Shown: positions 16,288 through 24,799 of the stretch, piece by piece
Layout: each line of letters starts with the position of its first letter
How positions within the stretch are numbered: position 1 is the stretch's first letter
Notes under the pieces: generated by a model
Told to the model about the DNA's origin: nothing
The model's input: only the letters and a program-made list of their open reading frames with translations
Database searches by the model: none
Made by a program: the position numbers and the translations under genes
DNA from: Pseudoalteromonas luteoviolacea
Lineage (GTDB): Bacteria; Pseudomonadota; Gammaproteobacteria; Enterobacterales; Alteromonadaceae
DNA length: 37,837 bases
Direction of reading: 5' to 3'
NCBI RefSeq assembly: GCF_021654285.1
Contig: NZ_JAKFZS010000042.1
Span: 1-37,837, forward strand

Positions 16288-16504
16288 GTGTAAAAGTTAT
16301 ACATCGTACGATTTTCACAACTTTTGTTTTTCCATCAGTTATTAAACACAGCTGCAAGCCATCACATTTAACACAAAAGTCATCGCTACAAGCACGATTA
16401 TCTGTAGCAATATAAGGGATATTGGTGGGATTGGATTAAATATCAAGTGTTAGTCAGATCAAACTCGCCTATTTTGTATGACAAACTGAAGTGAATAGGT
16501 AACG

Positions 16505-16545
16505 AGAACAAAAAATAAAGCGATGTATACAATGCATCGCTTTAT
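16505..16545 (-). terminator. Rho-independent terminator of deoC
   Basis: Just after the deoC stop, ATAAAGCGATG pairs perfectly with CATCGCTTTAT (16515-16525 with 16535-16545) around a 9-base loop. On the minus strand it runs into TTTTTTG, a good U-tract. Confidence 0.85.
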
Positions 16546-16553
16546 AGATGCAC

Positions 16554-17312
16554 TTAATCCTGCTTAACCACTTTTTTTACATCTACCAGCAAGCTAGATG
16601 CTCCAAATCTAAACATGGATGGCTGAGCCCAATCATGGCCCATGAGATTCGCTGCCACATCAAGGTAAGGGAGCCCTTGCGAAACAGTCTTAACCCCGCC
16701 AGCCGCTTTAAAGCCAACCGCTCTACCATTGACTTTAATGCGTTCAATCATCACTTGCGCAGCTGCTAAAGTCGCATTTACCGGCACTTTACCTGTACTG
16801 GTTTTAATAAAGTCGGCCCCAGCTAAAATCGCGATATCACTGGCTTGTGCGATTAATTCTGGTTGTTCTAATACACCTGTTTCGATAATCACTTTCAGCT
16901 TTACAGGAGTACCACAGACTTTTTTACTTGAGTGCACATATTGCCACGGTGTATCCGGATCACCTGCTATTACTTGGTTATAAGGCATCACCAAATCTAT
17001 TTCATCAGCACCGTCGTCAATCGCTTGTTTTGTTTGCGCGAGCACTTGAGTAAGTGGTTGCTCCCCACAAGGGAAATTCGTGACCGTCGCCACCTTGATA
17101 CTTTGCCAGCCCCGCGATGCCAACTCTGCTTTACATAGCGCAACAAATTGCGGATATACACATACCGCGGCGGGCAATGCAATATTTGCATCAATACTGT
17201 CCAGCATCGCAATGATACTTTGCGGTGTATCATCTTCATTAAGCGAAGTTAAATCCATTAGCTCAAGCACGCGTATCGCATCGCTCGCCGTAGCTTGCTG
17301 CTGTGTACTCAT
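16554..17312 (-). CDS. deoC: Deoxyribose-phosphate aldolase
   Basis: DeoC cleaves 2-deoxyribose-5-phosphate to acetaldehyde and glyceraldehyde-3-phosphate in deoxynucleoside catabolism. The 252-residue product shows the Schiff-base lysine K170 in ADFIKTSTGK, the second active-site lysine K202 in VGFKAAGGVKTV, and D105 in DEIDLVMP, matching D102/K167/K201 of the E. coli enzyme. The ATG has AAGGAG five bases upstream. It stands alone: no deoA, deoB or deoD is adjacent, and it has its own terminator. It is divergent from cysG across 385 bases. Confidence 0.95.
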   Translation of the reverse strand: MSTQQQATASDAIRVLELMDLTSLNEDDTPQSIIAMLDSIDANIALPAAVCVYPQFVALCKAELASRGWQSIKVATVTNFPCGEQPLTQVLAQTKQAIDDGADEIDLVMPYNQVIAGDPDTPWQYVHSSKKVCGTPVKLKVIIETGVLEQPELIAQASDIAILAGADFIKTSTGKVPVNATLAAAQVMIERIKVNGRAVGFKAAGGVKTVSQGLPYLDVAANLMGHDWAQPSMFRFGASSLLVDVKKVVKQD

Positions 17313-17574
17313 TACGTCTCCTTAAAACTTCAAACCACCCCATGGTTTAATAGCTATCAAACAGTCTTATTCGTATGCTCCCAGTAAAATCAATTACACG
17401 CCGCCTCTACAGGACATTTGTCCGCAAAAGCATGCTTTGATCCTTGAAAATATAGTTTGGACGACTCTGCTCGTTCAATTATATCTCATAACCAATCGCT
17501 ATAAGTTGCTAATATCGATACATTTTAGGCTCTAAGCCTTGAAATATAAGCCTTAAACCAAAATTAAAGGCTGC

Positions 17575-17593
17575 ATATAACTTTTAGTTATAT
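17575..17593 (+). promoter_or_regulatory. LysR-type dyad upstream of cysG, candidate CysB site
   Basis: ATATAACT and AGTTATAT form a perfect 8-3-8 inverted repeat. Its centre (17584) is about 60 bases before the start predicted from the -10 at 17633, the usual place for a LysR-family activator such as CysB. CysB activates cys operons in enterics; its action here is inferred from position and pathway only. Confidence 0.4.
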
Positions 17594-17632
17594 ATTTTGG
17601 GTTAATATTATTTTTTCGTCTTTTAAGGGCGT

Positions 17633-17638
17633 TATATT
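17633..17638 (+). promoter_or_regulatory. Possible -10 of the cysG operon promoter
   Basis: TATATT sits 60 bases before the cysG start in an AT-rich region. No good -35 hexamer lies 16-18 bases upstream, which would fit an activator-dependent promoter. Confidence 0.35.
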
Positions 17639-17697
17639 CTGCTCTCCTACTAAGTCATTTGAGTTGGCTTAAATCAAGGTTATGCATTTAGGGGCGA

Positions 17698-19125
17698 ATG
17701 TTTGTGCAATACTTACCGATATTTACTAAGTTAGACGATAAACCAGTATTGGTCGTCGGTGGCGGTGACGTCGCGTTACGAAAATGCCAAGCATTTTTAA
17801 AAGCACGCGCCAATGTAACTGTTGTCGCCCCTGACTTTTGTACTGAACTTGTCGAGCTGGCTGATCAGGGCCATCTAACACTCGTTAATGAATATTTTGA
17901 TACACACCACATATTGGGCATGATGCTGATCATTGCCGCGACCGACAATGAAGTGGTTAATAAAGCGGTTTTTGATGCTGCCAATGCGCAGAACATTTTC
18001 GTTAATGTGGTAGACGACCAACCTAAATGTGGTTTTATCTTCCCGTCTATCGTTGATAGGGACCCTATCACCATCGCAATTTCAAGTGCCGGTACAGCAC
18101 CTGTATTAGCGCGCAGGATCAGAGAAAAACTAGAAACCTTGATCCCACACCATACAGGTAAATTGGCAAAGCTCGCTGGGGATTTTAGAGATCAAGTTAA
18201 AGCGCGCTTCAATACTTTTTCAGACCGCCGTCAATTTTGGGAACGTGTGTTTGACTCAAGTGTCGTCAGTAAAGTCCAAGTGGGCGATGAGCAAGGTGCA
18301 CAGCAACAACTTAACGACATGCTGACACAACCTAACGCGCCAGAAGGCGAGGTGTATGTGGTTGGTGCAGGTCCAGGCGACCCAGAGTTACTGACCATTA
18401 AAGCCCTGCAACTTATGCAGCAAGCTGATGTTGTCGTTTATGACTACCTAGTGTCTGATGAAATTATGGATCTAGTGAGACGCGATGCGGATTTAGTCTG
18501 TGTCGGTAAAAAAGCAGGCCATCATAGCGTAAAACAAGAAGATACTAACCAAATGCTGGTGAACTTCGCCAAGCAAGGTAAAAAGGTATGTCGTATCAAA
18601 GGCGGTGACCCATTCATTTATGGCCGCGGCGGCGAAGAAGTTCAAGTACTGGCTAAACACGGTGTTAAATATCAAATTGTCCCTGGTATCACCGCAGCGG
18701 CAGGTTGTAGTGCATATTCAGGTATTCCATTGACACACAGAGACCATGCACAAGCTATTCAGTTTGTCACTGGGCACTGTAAAAAAGATGGTCAAGAGTT
18801 GGATTGGCGTGGTCTTGCGCAATCAAACCAAACCTTGGCTGTTTACATGGGCGTGATTAAATCACCGCATATTCAGGCCAAGCTACTAGAACACGGTAGA
18901 GCACCTGAAACACCCATTGCCATTGTTGAAAATGGCACACGTCAGTCACAGCGTGTCGTTCGCGGCACACTCGGTGAATTGGCAGCAAAAATAGAGCAGC
19001 ATAATATTCAATCACCCGCACTGTTGATCATTGGTGAGGTGGCTGCACTACACGAAGAATTAGCATGGTTTGGGCAAACGGAGCAAGTCAGTAGCTTTGC
19101 ACAACCTATTACCCAAGTAGCTTAA
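17698..19125 (+). CDS. cysG: Siroheme synthase (trifunctional)
   Basis: CysG makes siroheme, the cofactor of sulfite reductase, from uroporphyrinogen III by two methylations, NAD-dependent oxidation and iron insertion. The N-terminal dehydrogenase/ferrochelatase part (about residues 1-150) has the nucleotide-binding GGGDVA at 21-26. The C-terminal SAM methyltransferase part (about 217-460) has VVGAGPGDPELLTIKALQ and YGRGGEEV. The product is 475 residues (457 in E. coli). The ATG at 17698 is only 3 bases after AGGGG; the in-frame GTG at 17704, giving MQYLPIFTKL, is 9 bases away and may be the real start. It is the first gene of the sulfate-assimilation operon. Confidence 0.95.
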   Translation: MFVQYLPIFTKLDDKPVLVVGGGDVALRKCQAFLKARANVTVVAPDFCTELVELADQGHLTLVNEYFDTHHILGMMLIIAATDNEVVNKAVFDAANAQNIFVNVVDDQPKCGFIFPSIVDRDPITIAISSAGTAPVLARRIREKLETLIPHHTGKLAKLAGDFRDQVKARFNTFSDRRQFWERVFDSSVVSKVQVGDEQGAQQQLNDMLTQPNAPEGEVYVVGAGPGDPELLTIKALQLMQQADVVVYDYLVSDEIMDLVRRDADLVCVGKKAGHHSVKQEDTNQMLVNFAKQGKKVCRIKGGDPFIYGRGGEEVQVLAKHGVKYQIVPGITAAAGCSAYSGIPLTHRDHAQAIQFVTGHCKKDGQELDWRGLAQSNQTLAVYMGVIKSPHIQAKLLEHGRAPETPIAIVENGTRQSQRVVRGTLGELAAKIEQHNIQSPALLIIGEVAALHEELAWFGQTEQVSSFAQPITQVA

Positions 19126-19160
19126 TAGAATTAATTTAATTAACAGTAGGACGACGAACA

Positions 19161-20060
19161 ATGGCTTTAACCCACCTTCAGCAACTTGAAGCTGAAAGTA
19201 TAAAGATTATTCGCGAAGTCGCTGCAGAGTTTGATAACCCAGTGATGCTTTACTCTATTGGTAAAGACTCTTCAGTGTTACTGCATTTGGCTCGTAAAGC
19301 ATTTTACCCAGCGAAGATTCCATTCCCACTACTACACGTAGACACAGACTGGAAATTCCGTGAAATGATTGAGTTTCGCGACCGCTTGGCAAAAGAATAT
19401 AACTTTGACCTGATTGTTCATAAGAACCCTGAAGGTATTGCCATGGGCGTCGGCCCGTTTACACACGGCTCAGCCAAGCACACTGACGTGATGAAAACCC
19501 AAGGCTTAAAACAAGCACTTGATAAGTATGGCTTTGACGCAGCATTTGGTGGTGCACGTCGTGACGAAGAGAAATCACGTGCGAAAGAGCGTGTCTACTC
19601 ATTCCGTGATAAGCACCACCGCTGGGATCCTAAAAATCAGCGACCAGAACTTTGGAATACCTATAACAGCCAAGTAAACCCGGGCGAAAGTATCCGTGTT
19701 TTCCCGTTATCTAACTGGACTGAGCTTGATATTTGGCAATATATCTATCAAGAAAACATCGAAATTGTCCCGCTGTACTTATCAGATAAGCGCCCTGTGG
19801 TTGAGCGTAACGGTACATTGATCATGGTTGATGACGAGCGTATGCCACTAGAAGAAGGTGAAGTGCCAGAAATGAAGTCTGTGCGTTTCCGTACACTAGG
19901 CTGCTACCCACTGACAGGTGCAGTTGAATCTGAAGCCAATACATTAACCGGCATCATCGAAGAAATGCTGCTATCCACATCATCGGAGCGTGAAGGTCGT
20001 GTCATTGACCACGATTCTGCGGGCTCTATGGAGAAGAAAAAACGCGAGGGGTATTTCTAA
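19161..20060 (+). CDS. cysD: Sulfate adenylyltransferase subunit 2
   Basis: CysD is the catalytic subunit of ATP sulfurylase, forming adenosine 5'-phosphosulfate (APS) from ATP and sulfate with CysN. The 299-residue product (302 in E. coli) carries the PP-loop variant YSIGKDSSVLLHLARKAF and the conserved FGGARRDEEKSRAKER segment. An AGGA site precedes the ATG. Its stop codon is followed directly by the cysN start with no spacer, consistent with coupled synthesis of the heterodimer. Confidence 0.97.
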   Translation: MALTHLQQLEAESIKIIREVAAEFDNPVMLYSIGKDSSVLLHLARKAFYPAKIPFPLLHVDTDWKFREMIEFRDRLAKEYNFDLIVHKNPEGIAMGVGPFTHGSAKHTDVMKTQGLKQALDKYGFDAAFGGARRDEEKSRAKERVYSFRDKHHRWDPKNQRPELWNTYNSQVNPGESIRVFPLSNWTELDIWQYIYQENIEIVPLYLSDKRPVVERNGTLIMVDDERMPLEEGEVPEMKSVRFRTLGCYPLTGAVESEANTLTGIIEEMLLSTSSEREGRVIDHDSAGSMEKKKREGYF

Positions 20061-21476
20061 ATGTCTACAGCAAATGAAGTAAGAGAACTGGGCATTGAGG
20101 CCTATCTGTCTCGCCAACAAGACAAGAGCTTATTACGCATGATGACTTGTGGTAGCGTTGATGACGGTAAGTCGACACTTATCGGGCGCTTGCTACATGA
20201 CAGCCACCAAATTTATGAAGATCAGCTTGCTGCACTTCACAAAGATAACGAAAAAGTCGGTAACGCCGGTGAAGAGCTAGATTTAGCACTACTTGTAGAT
20301 GGTCTACAAGCTGAGCGTGAGCAAGGTATCACCATTGACGTTGCATACCGTTACTTCTCAACGGCAAAGCGTAAGTTCATCATTGCTGACACCCCTGGAC
20401 ATGAGCAGTACACCCGCAACATGGTTACCGGTGCTTCAACGAGTGACCTAGCGATTATCTTGGTTGATGCTCGTTACGGTGTGCAGGTACAAACTAAACG
20501 TCATAGCTTTATTTGTGACTCTTTAGGCATCAAGCAGTTTGTTGTCGCTATCAACAAAATGGACATCGTTGATTTTGACGAAGCGGTTTTTGAGAAGATC
20601 AAAGCAGATTACTTGCAGTTTGCTGAGCAACTGAATGTTTCAGATATCAAGTTTATCCCAATGTCAGCCCTTAAAGGCGACAACGTAGTAACACGCTCTG
20701 AAAAGACACCTTACTACACTGATAAGCCGCTACTTGAGCTACTGGAAGACTCTCCAGCAGCTGAAGCAAACCATGCTTTTGAAGCGCGCTTCCCAGTACA
20801 GTATGTGGTACGTCCAAACTTAGATTTTCGAGGCTTCCAAGGCACGCTAACATCAGGTTCATTAAGTGCAGGTCAGGCTGTTAAAGTCCTACCATCTGGT
20901 AAGTCTTCAACTATCAAAGAGCTTGTCACTTTTGAAGGTAACCTAGAGCAAGCGCAGACTGGTCAAGCATTTACAATTACATTGGCAGACGAAATTGACG
21001 TTAGTCGTGGTGACGTAATTGTCCCAGTCGATTCAACAGCCTCAGTGACTAACCTGATCCAAGCAAAACTCGTGTGGATGCATGAAGAGCCGCTTGTCTT
21101 GGGTAAAAACTACAACTTCAAGTTGGGTAGCAAAAATACCTCAGCCATCGTACGCAAGATTGATCACACCATTGATGTGAACACGCTTGAACAAGGCCAA
21201 GCTGAGCAACTGCAGTTGAATGAAATTGCCATTGTTACGCTTGAGCTAACCGAAAGCATTGTGGCAGATATCTACCGCAGCAACCACGAAACAGGCTCAT
21301 TCATCCTGATTGACCGTATCAGCAATCTGACAATTGGTGCAGGTATGATTGAAGCTTTACTTGCTGAAGAGTCTGCAACAACCACTGAGTTCAGTGCTTT
21401 TGAGCTTGAATTCAACGCATTGGTACGTAAGCACTTCCCACACTGGCAAGCGCTTGATATCAGTAAGTTGAAGTAA
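20061..21476 (+). CDS. cysN: Sulfate adenylyltransferase subunit 1
   Basis: CysN is the EF-Tu-like GTPase subunit whose GTP hydrolysis drives APS formation by CysD. The 471-residue product (475 in E. coli) shows G1 GSVDDGKSTLIGRLL, G3 DTPGHEQYTRNM and G4 NKMD. No C-terminal APS kinase domain is fused; that activity is the separate cysC two genes on. The ATG directly follows the cysD TAA, with a GAGGGG site inside cysD. Confidence 0.97.
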   Translation: MSTANEVRELGIEAYLSRQQDKSLLRMMTCGSVDDGKSTLIGRLLHDSHQIYEDQLAALHKDNEKVGNAGEELDLALLVDGLQAEREQGITIDVAYRYFSTAKRKFIIADTPGHEQYTRNMVTGASTSDLAIILVDARYGVQVQTKRHSFICDSLGIKQFVVAINKMDIVDFDEAVFEKIKADYLQFAEQLNVSDIKFIPMSALKGDNVVTRSEKTPYYTDKPLLELLEDSPAAEANHAFEARFPVQYVVRPNLDFRGFQGTLTSGSLSAGQAVKVLPSGKSSTIKELVTFEGNLEQAQTGQAFTITLADEIDVSRGDVIVPVDSTASVTNLIQAKLVWMHEEPLVLGKNYNFKLGSKNTSAIVRKIDHTIDVNTLEQGQAEQLQLNEIAIVTLELTESIVADIYRSNHETGSFILIDRISNLTIGAGMIEALLAEESATTTEFSAFELEFNALVRKHFPHWQALDISKLK

Positions 21477-21507
21477 GTGGATTTATGCCTGTTATTGGGA
21501 GAAAAAC

Positions 21508-23235
21508 GTGCTAGTTGATCAGATCATCTTAACAGGCATTATGCTCGCTTTAGTCGTGTGCTTATTTGGCACACGACTCAATCCAGCTTGGTTATTCGTC
21601 AGCGCCATTGGCGTGAGTTATTTAACCGGATTAATCGAGTTGGAATCTATGTTGGTGAACTACGCCAACCCCTCTTTGATCACCCTTGTTTTACTGATCT
21701 TAGTCTCTATTGCCATTGAAAAAACTACATTGGTACAAAAGCTTGCCAGCACACTTGCCAGTGGCAGCTTATCCAAATCAGTGATGAAGCTTGGCCTCTC
21801 TACTGCGTTTTTATCGTCTTTTACGAACAACACTGCGGTTGTGGCTTCGCTTATCAGTACCATCAAAGAGAGCCAAACACATTCGCCCTCTAAATTACTT
21901 TTGCCATTGTCATATACCGCAATTTTAGGCGGTACATTAACCCTCATTGGCACATCAACAAATTTAATCGTCAATGGCTTTGCCGTTGACGCTGGCATGG
22001 CTCCGCTGGGCTTTTTTGATTTCACGTTAGTGGGCATTGGCGCACTTGTCGTGGGTCTAATGACCATATTATTACTGCTTAAATTTCTGCCTGATCACGG
22101 TACCGAAGACCAAGAAGTGGTGCCCTTTTATTTAGAAGGCAAAGTCGCAGCAGATTCAAAGCTGATTGGTCGTACTGTTGAAGAAAATGGACTGCGTGAT
22201 TTAAAAGACTTATTCCTAGCAGAAATTATCCGCGGTGAGCGACGCATTTGCGCTGTCACCCCACAGCAAGAAATTTGCCAAGGAGACGTATTACTCTTTG
22301 TTGGCGACATAAAATCAGTGCCTTTATTACGTCGCTTTGACGGCCTTCAGGTGGTTCATGATAAACACGAAAAAGACGTAGAACACCTGGTCGAAGTCGT
22401 GGTGAGTCAGTCATCCAAATATATTGGTAAAACCATTAAAGAAATCCGTTTTCGCGAGCAGTTTCATGCCGCCGTTATTGCCATTCGCCGTGGCCATGAC
22501 CGCTTACAAGGCGGCCTTGGTAAAGTGAAATTGCAAGCCGGTGATTCACTCATTCTGGCGCCTGGCAGTGACTTTTATAATCTGCCAGATCTCAAGCGAG
22601 AGTTTGTGTATATCTCAGGACTAGATTTACAAACACATTTAACTAAAAAGCAATCTGGCCATGTGTTAATTGGATTTGCAGCGGTCATTGGCTTGGGTAT
22701 ATTTGACATCGTGCCTTTAGTAAAAGGCCTGATGGTGCTGCTACTTGCACTGGTCGCCCTTGGCACCATCAAGGTGAACGAAATGAAACGCCGTTTTCCT
22801 ATTGAGTTACTGGCGATTGTCGGCAGCGCAATTGGCCTTGCCAAATTAATGATAGAAACCGGCTTGGCTGCTCAGCTCTCTGATGCCCTCTTTTTATTGC
22901 TCGGAGACTTTGGGCCTTATGGTGCCTTTATCGCCATCTTTGTGATGACAGTGGTCTTTACGGAACTTATCACCAACAATGCAGCAGCTGCATTGTCTTT
23001 TCCAGTAGCTTATGCACTAGCCATTGGTTTTGGCGTAGACCCACTCCCCTTTATCATGGCTGTTGCATTTGGTGCGTCAGCCAGCTTTATTTCACCCTTT
23101 GGTTATCAAACAAACTTGATGGTGTATAGTGCCGGAAACTACCGCATAAAAGACTATGTTACGGTAGGCGTTCCGCTATCAATTATTTATTCTATTACCG
23201 TCCTGACCTTGATCCCATTGGTCTTTCCCTTTTAA
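21508..23235 (+). CDS. SLC13/DASS-type permease with two RCK_C domains, probable sulfate importer
   Basis: This is a 575-residue inner-membrane protein. About five hydrophobic segments lie before residue 200, a soluble central part follows, and more membrane segments run from about residue 385 to the end. The central part holds two TrkA-C (RCK_C) modules, seen as SKLIGRTVEENGLRDL...GDVLLFVG and SKYIGKTIKEIRFREQ...GDSLILAPG. Conserved transporter stretches include SSFTNNTAVVA, LIGTSTNLIVNG and ELITNNAAAALSFP, typical of the anion/Na+ symporter superfamily. The start is GTG at 21508 with GGGAG upstream. Its position between cysN and cysC argues for sulfate as substrate, by context only. It replaces no visible cysTWA-type ABC transporter. 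Confidence 0.85.
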   Translation: MLVDQIILTGIMLALVVCLFGTRLNPAWLFVSAIGVSYLTGLIELESMLVNYANPSLITLVLLILVSIAIEKTTLVQKLASTLASGSLSKSVMKLGLSTAFLSSFTNNTAVVASLISTIKESQTHSPSKLLLPLSYTAILGGTLTLIGTSTNLIVNGFAVDAGMAPLGFFDFTLVGIGALVVGLMTILLLLKFLPDHGTEDQEVVPFYLEGKVAADSKLIGRTVEENGLRDLKDLFLAEIIRGERRICAVTPQQEICQGDVLLFVGDIKSVPLLRRFDGLQVVHDKHEKDVEHLVEVVVSQSSKYIGKTIKEIRFREQFHAAVIAIRRGHDRLQGGLGKVKLQAGDSLILAPGSDFYNLPDLKREFVYISGLDLQTHLTKKQSGHVLIGFAAVIGLGIFDIVPLVKGLMVLLLALVALGTIKVNEMKRRFPIELLAIVGSAIGLAKLMIETGLAAQLSDALFLLLGDFGPYGAFIAIFVMTVVFTELITNNAAAALSFPVAYALAIGFGVDPLPFIMAVAFGASASFISPFGYQTNLMVYSAGNYRIKDYVTVGVPLSIIYSITVLTLIPLVFPF

Positions 23236-23843
23236 TGGATAGCTTCATGGATAAAAATATTGTTTGGCATAATTATGCCGTTGAAAAAACACATCGCAGT
23301 GAGCTCAAAGGCCATAAACCTGTGATCCTTTGGTTCACTGGCTTTTCTGGTTCAGGGAAAAGTACTGTGGCCAATGCCCTTGAAAGTGCTCTTCACCAAA
23401 GTGGTGTGCATACGTACTTACTCGACGGTGATAATGTAAGGCACGGTCTATGTAAAGATCTCGGCTTCAGTGATGCAGATCGTGTTGAGAATATTCGCCG
23501 AGTAGGTGAGCTTAGTAAGCTCATGGTTGATGCTGGCCTTATCGTACTGACCGCGTTTATTTCGCCGTTCCAAGCAGAGCGAGATATGGTAAGAAATCTC
23601 GTTGAAGACGGTGAATTCATCGAAGTCTTTTTAGACACCCCACTGGAAGTGTGTGAACAACGTGACCCGAAAGGCTTATACAAAAAAGCCCGTGCAGGTG
23701 AAATCAAGAACTTTACTGGTATCGATTCTGACTACCAGCCACCCGTTGCCCCTGAAATAAGATTGAACACAGGTGAGAATTCACTTGAGCAGTCCGTCCA
23801 GCAACTGATAGATTACTTAAAAGATAAGAATATCATCCAGTAG
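23235..23843 (+). CDS. cysC: Adenylyl-sulfate kinase
   Basis: CysC phosphorylates APS to PAPS. The 202-residue product (201 in E. coli) has the P-loop GFSGSGKST at residues 36-44 and the segment AFISPFQAERD containing the serine (S110) phosphorylated in the E. coli enzyme. The frame starts at an ATG overlapping the permease stop (TAATG at 23233-23237). A second ATG at 23247 (MDKNIVWHNY) has a slightly better GGA site and aligns well with CysC N-termini. Either way the two genes touch. Confidence 0.96.
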   Translation: MDSFMDKNIVWHNYAVEKTHRSELKGHKPVILWFTGFSGSGKSTVANALESALHQSGVHTYLLDGDNVRHGLCKDLGFSDADRVENIRRVGELSKLMVDAGLIVLTAFISPFQAERDMVRNLVEDGEFIEVFLDTPLEVCEQRDPKGLYKKARAGEIKNFTGIDSDYQPPVAPEIRLNTGENSLEQSVQQLIDYLKDKNIIQ

Positions 23844-23855
23844 CAAGGATAACCT

Positions 23856-24626
23856 ATGAATGATACCGACCTGCTCGAAGAACTCGTCGAGCTTTCTCGC
23901 CTCGCTGGCGAAGAGATTATGCAAATTTATGCCAAAGATTTTGCCATCGAGTTTAAAAATGATGACAGTCCAGTAACAGAAGCTGACTTGGCTGCGAATC
24001 GAGTCATCACCGCAGGCCTTTCGCGCTTAACGCCGGACATTCCCATTTTAAGCGAAGAAAGTGCCAATATCAGCTGGCAAGAGCGCCAAACTTGGCAACG
24101 CTATTGGTTAGTAGACCCAATCGATGGCACTAAAGAGTTTATAAAAAAGAATGGCGAGTTTACTGTAAACATTGCTCTGATTGAGAAGGGCAAGCCAACC
24201 ATGGGGGTGGTCTTTGCCCCAGCACTGAACATTTGCTACTTAGCTGCACAAAGCATTGGCGCATTTAGAGAATGCGGTGAAGCCCGCATTGAGCTCAAAG
24301 TAACTAAGAAGCCAAATCAAGGTACCATCAAAGTGGTTGGCTCTCGCTCACACCCATCAACTGAATTAGCAGACTATCTTGCACAGTTTGATGATGTGGA
24401 AATGGTGCCAAAAGGCAGTTCTCTTAAGCTGTGTTTAGTGGCTGAAGGCGAAGCAGATATTTATCCTCGACTTGGCCCAACCAGCGAGTGGGACACAGGT
24501 GCAGGCCACGCGGTGGCAAGTATAGCCGGTGCAACTGTTAGCCAAATCGATGGCTCGCCACTGACGTATAATCAAAAAGAGTCTTACCTTAATCCATACT
24601 TTGTCGTTTCAAGACTCGACGCCTAA
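23856..24626 (+). CDS. cysQ: 3'(2'),5'-bisphosphate nucleotidase
   Basis: CysQ removes the 3' phosphate of PAP, the inhibitory by-product of PAPS reduction, giving AMP. The 256-residue product belongs to the lithium-sensitive inositol monophosphatase superfamily. Metal-binding residues are seen in SEES (E67, E68), in VDPIDGTKEF (D87, D90) and in the C-terminal EWDTGAGHAV. AAGGAT lies before the ATG, 12 bases after cysC. It is the last gene of the cys operon. Confidence 0.95.
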   Translation: MNDTDLLEELVELSRLAGEEIMQIYAKDFAIEFKNDDSPVTEADLAANRVITAGLSRLTPDIPILSEESANISWQERQTWQRYWLVDPIDGTKEFIKKNGEFTVNIALIEKGKPTMGVVFAPALNICYLAAQSIGAFRECGEARIELKVTKKPNQGTIKVVGSRSHPSTELADYLAQFDDVEMVPKGSSLKLCLVAEGEADIYPRLGPTSEWDTGAGHAVASIAGATVSQIDGSPLTYNQKESYLNPYFVVSRLDA

Positions 24627-24634
24627 TCTCATTT

Positions 24635-24665
24635 GAGTGCTCTATATGAGCACTCCGCTTCTGTT
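24635..24665 (+). terminator. Possible terminator of the cys operon
   Basis: GAGTGCTC and GAGCACTC (24635-24642 with 24648-24655) form a perfect 8-bp stem with a 5-base loop, 9 bases past cysQ. The following CGCTTCTGTTT is only moderately T-rich, so termination may be partial. The next 130 bases up to pldA hold no clear element. Confidence 0.5.
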
Positions 24666-24799
24666 TACCACCTTTGTGTTGAATATGCTGGGCTTTTTCA
24701 CCACTTACTTATACTATAGCGGCCAATGAATCTTGGTTATTGTGCACGGAATAACCTATCTGTTTTGTTTGGAAACTCTCTTTCTTGTTGGAATTAAAT

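Larger units (their letters stand above)
16246..16553. other. tRNA-Trp to deoC intergenic region
   Basis: About 308 bases without a gene. It contains the tRNA-Trp promoter at the tRNA side and the deoC terminator at the other end. Between roughly 16295 and 16500 I see only AT-rich sequence with no clear element. Confidence 0.65.
17313..17697. other. deoC-cysG divergent intergenic region
   Basis: This 385-base gap has no gene. On the deoC side a minus-strand TATAAT (17478-17483) is a possible -10 without a good -35, and a GGACA-TT-TGTCC dyad lies at 17412-17423. On the cysG side there is an AT-rich block with a perfect LysR-like dyad (17575-17593) and a possible -10 (17633-17638). Confidence 0.6.

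Noticed and set aside
16042..16415. Several plus-strand ORFs across the tRNA-Trp gene (for example 16167-16415)
   Set aside because: They read the antisense of a clear tRNA and have no other support; this is a common spurious-protein pattern.
24656..24799. Promoter for pldA around TATACT at 24710
   Set aside because: No acceptable -35 hexamer lies 16-18 bases upstream, so I did not list it.
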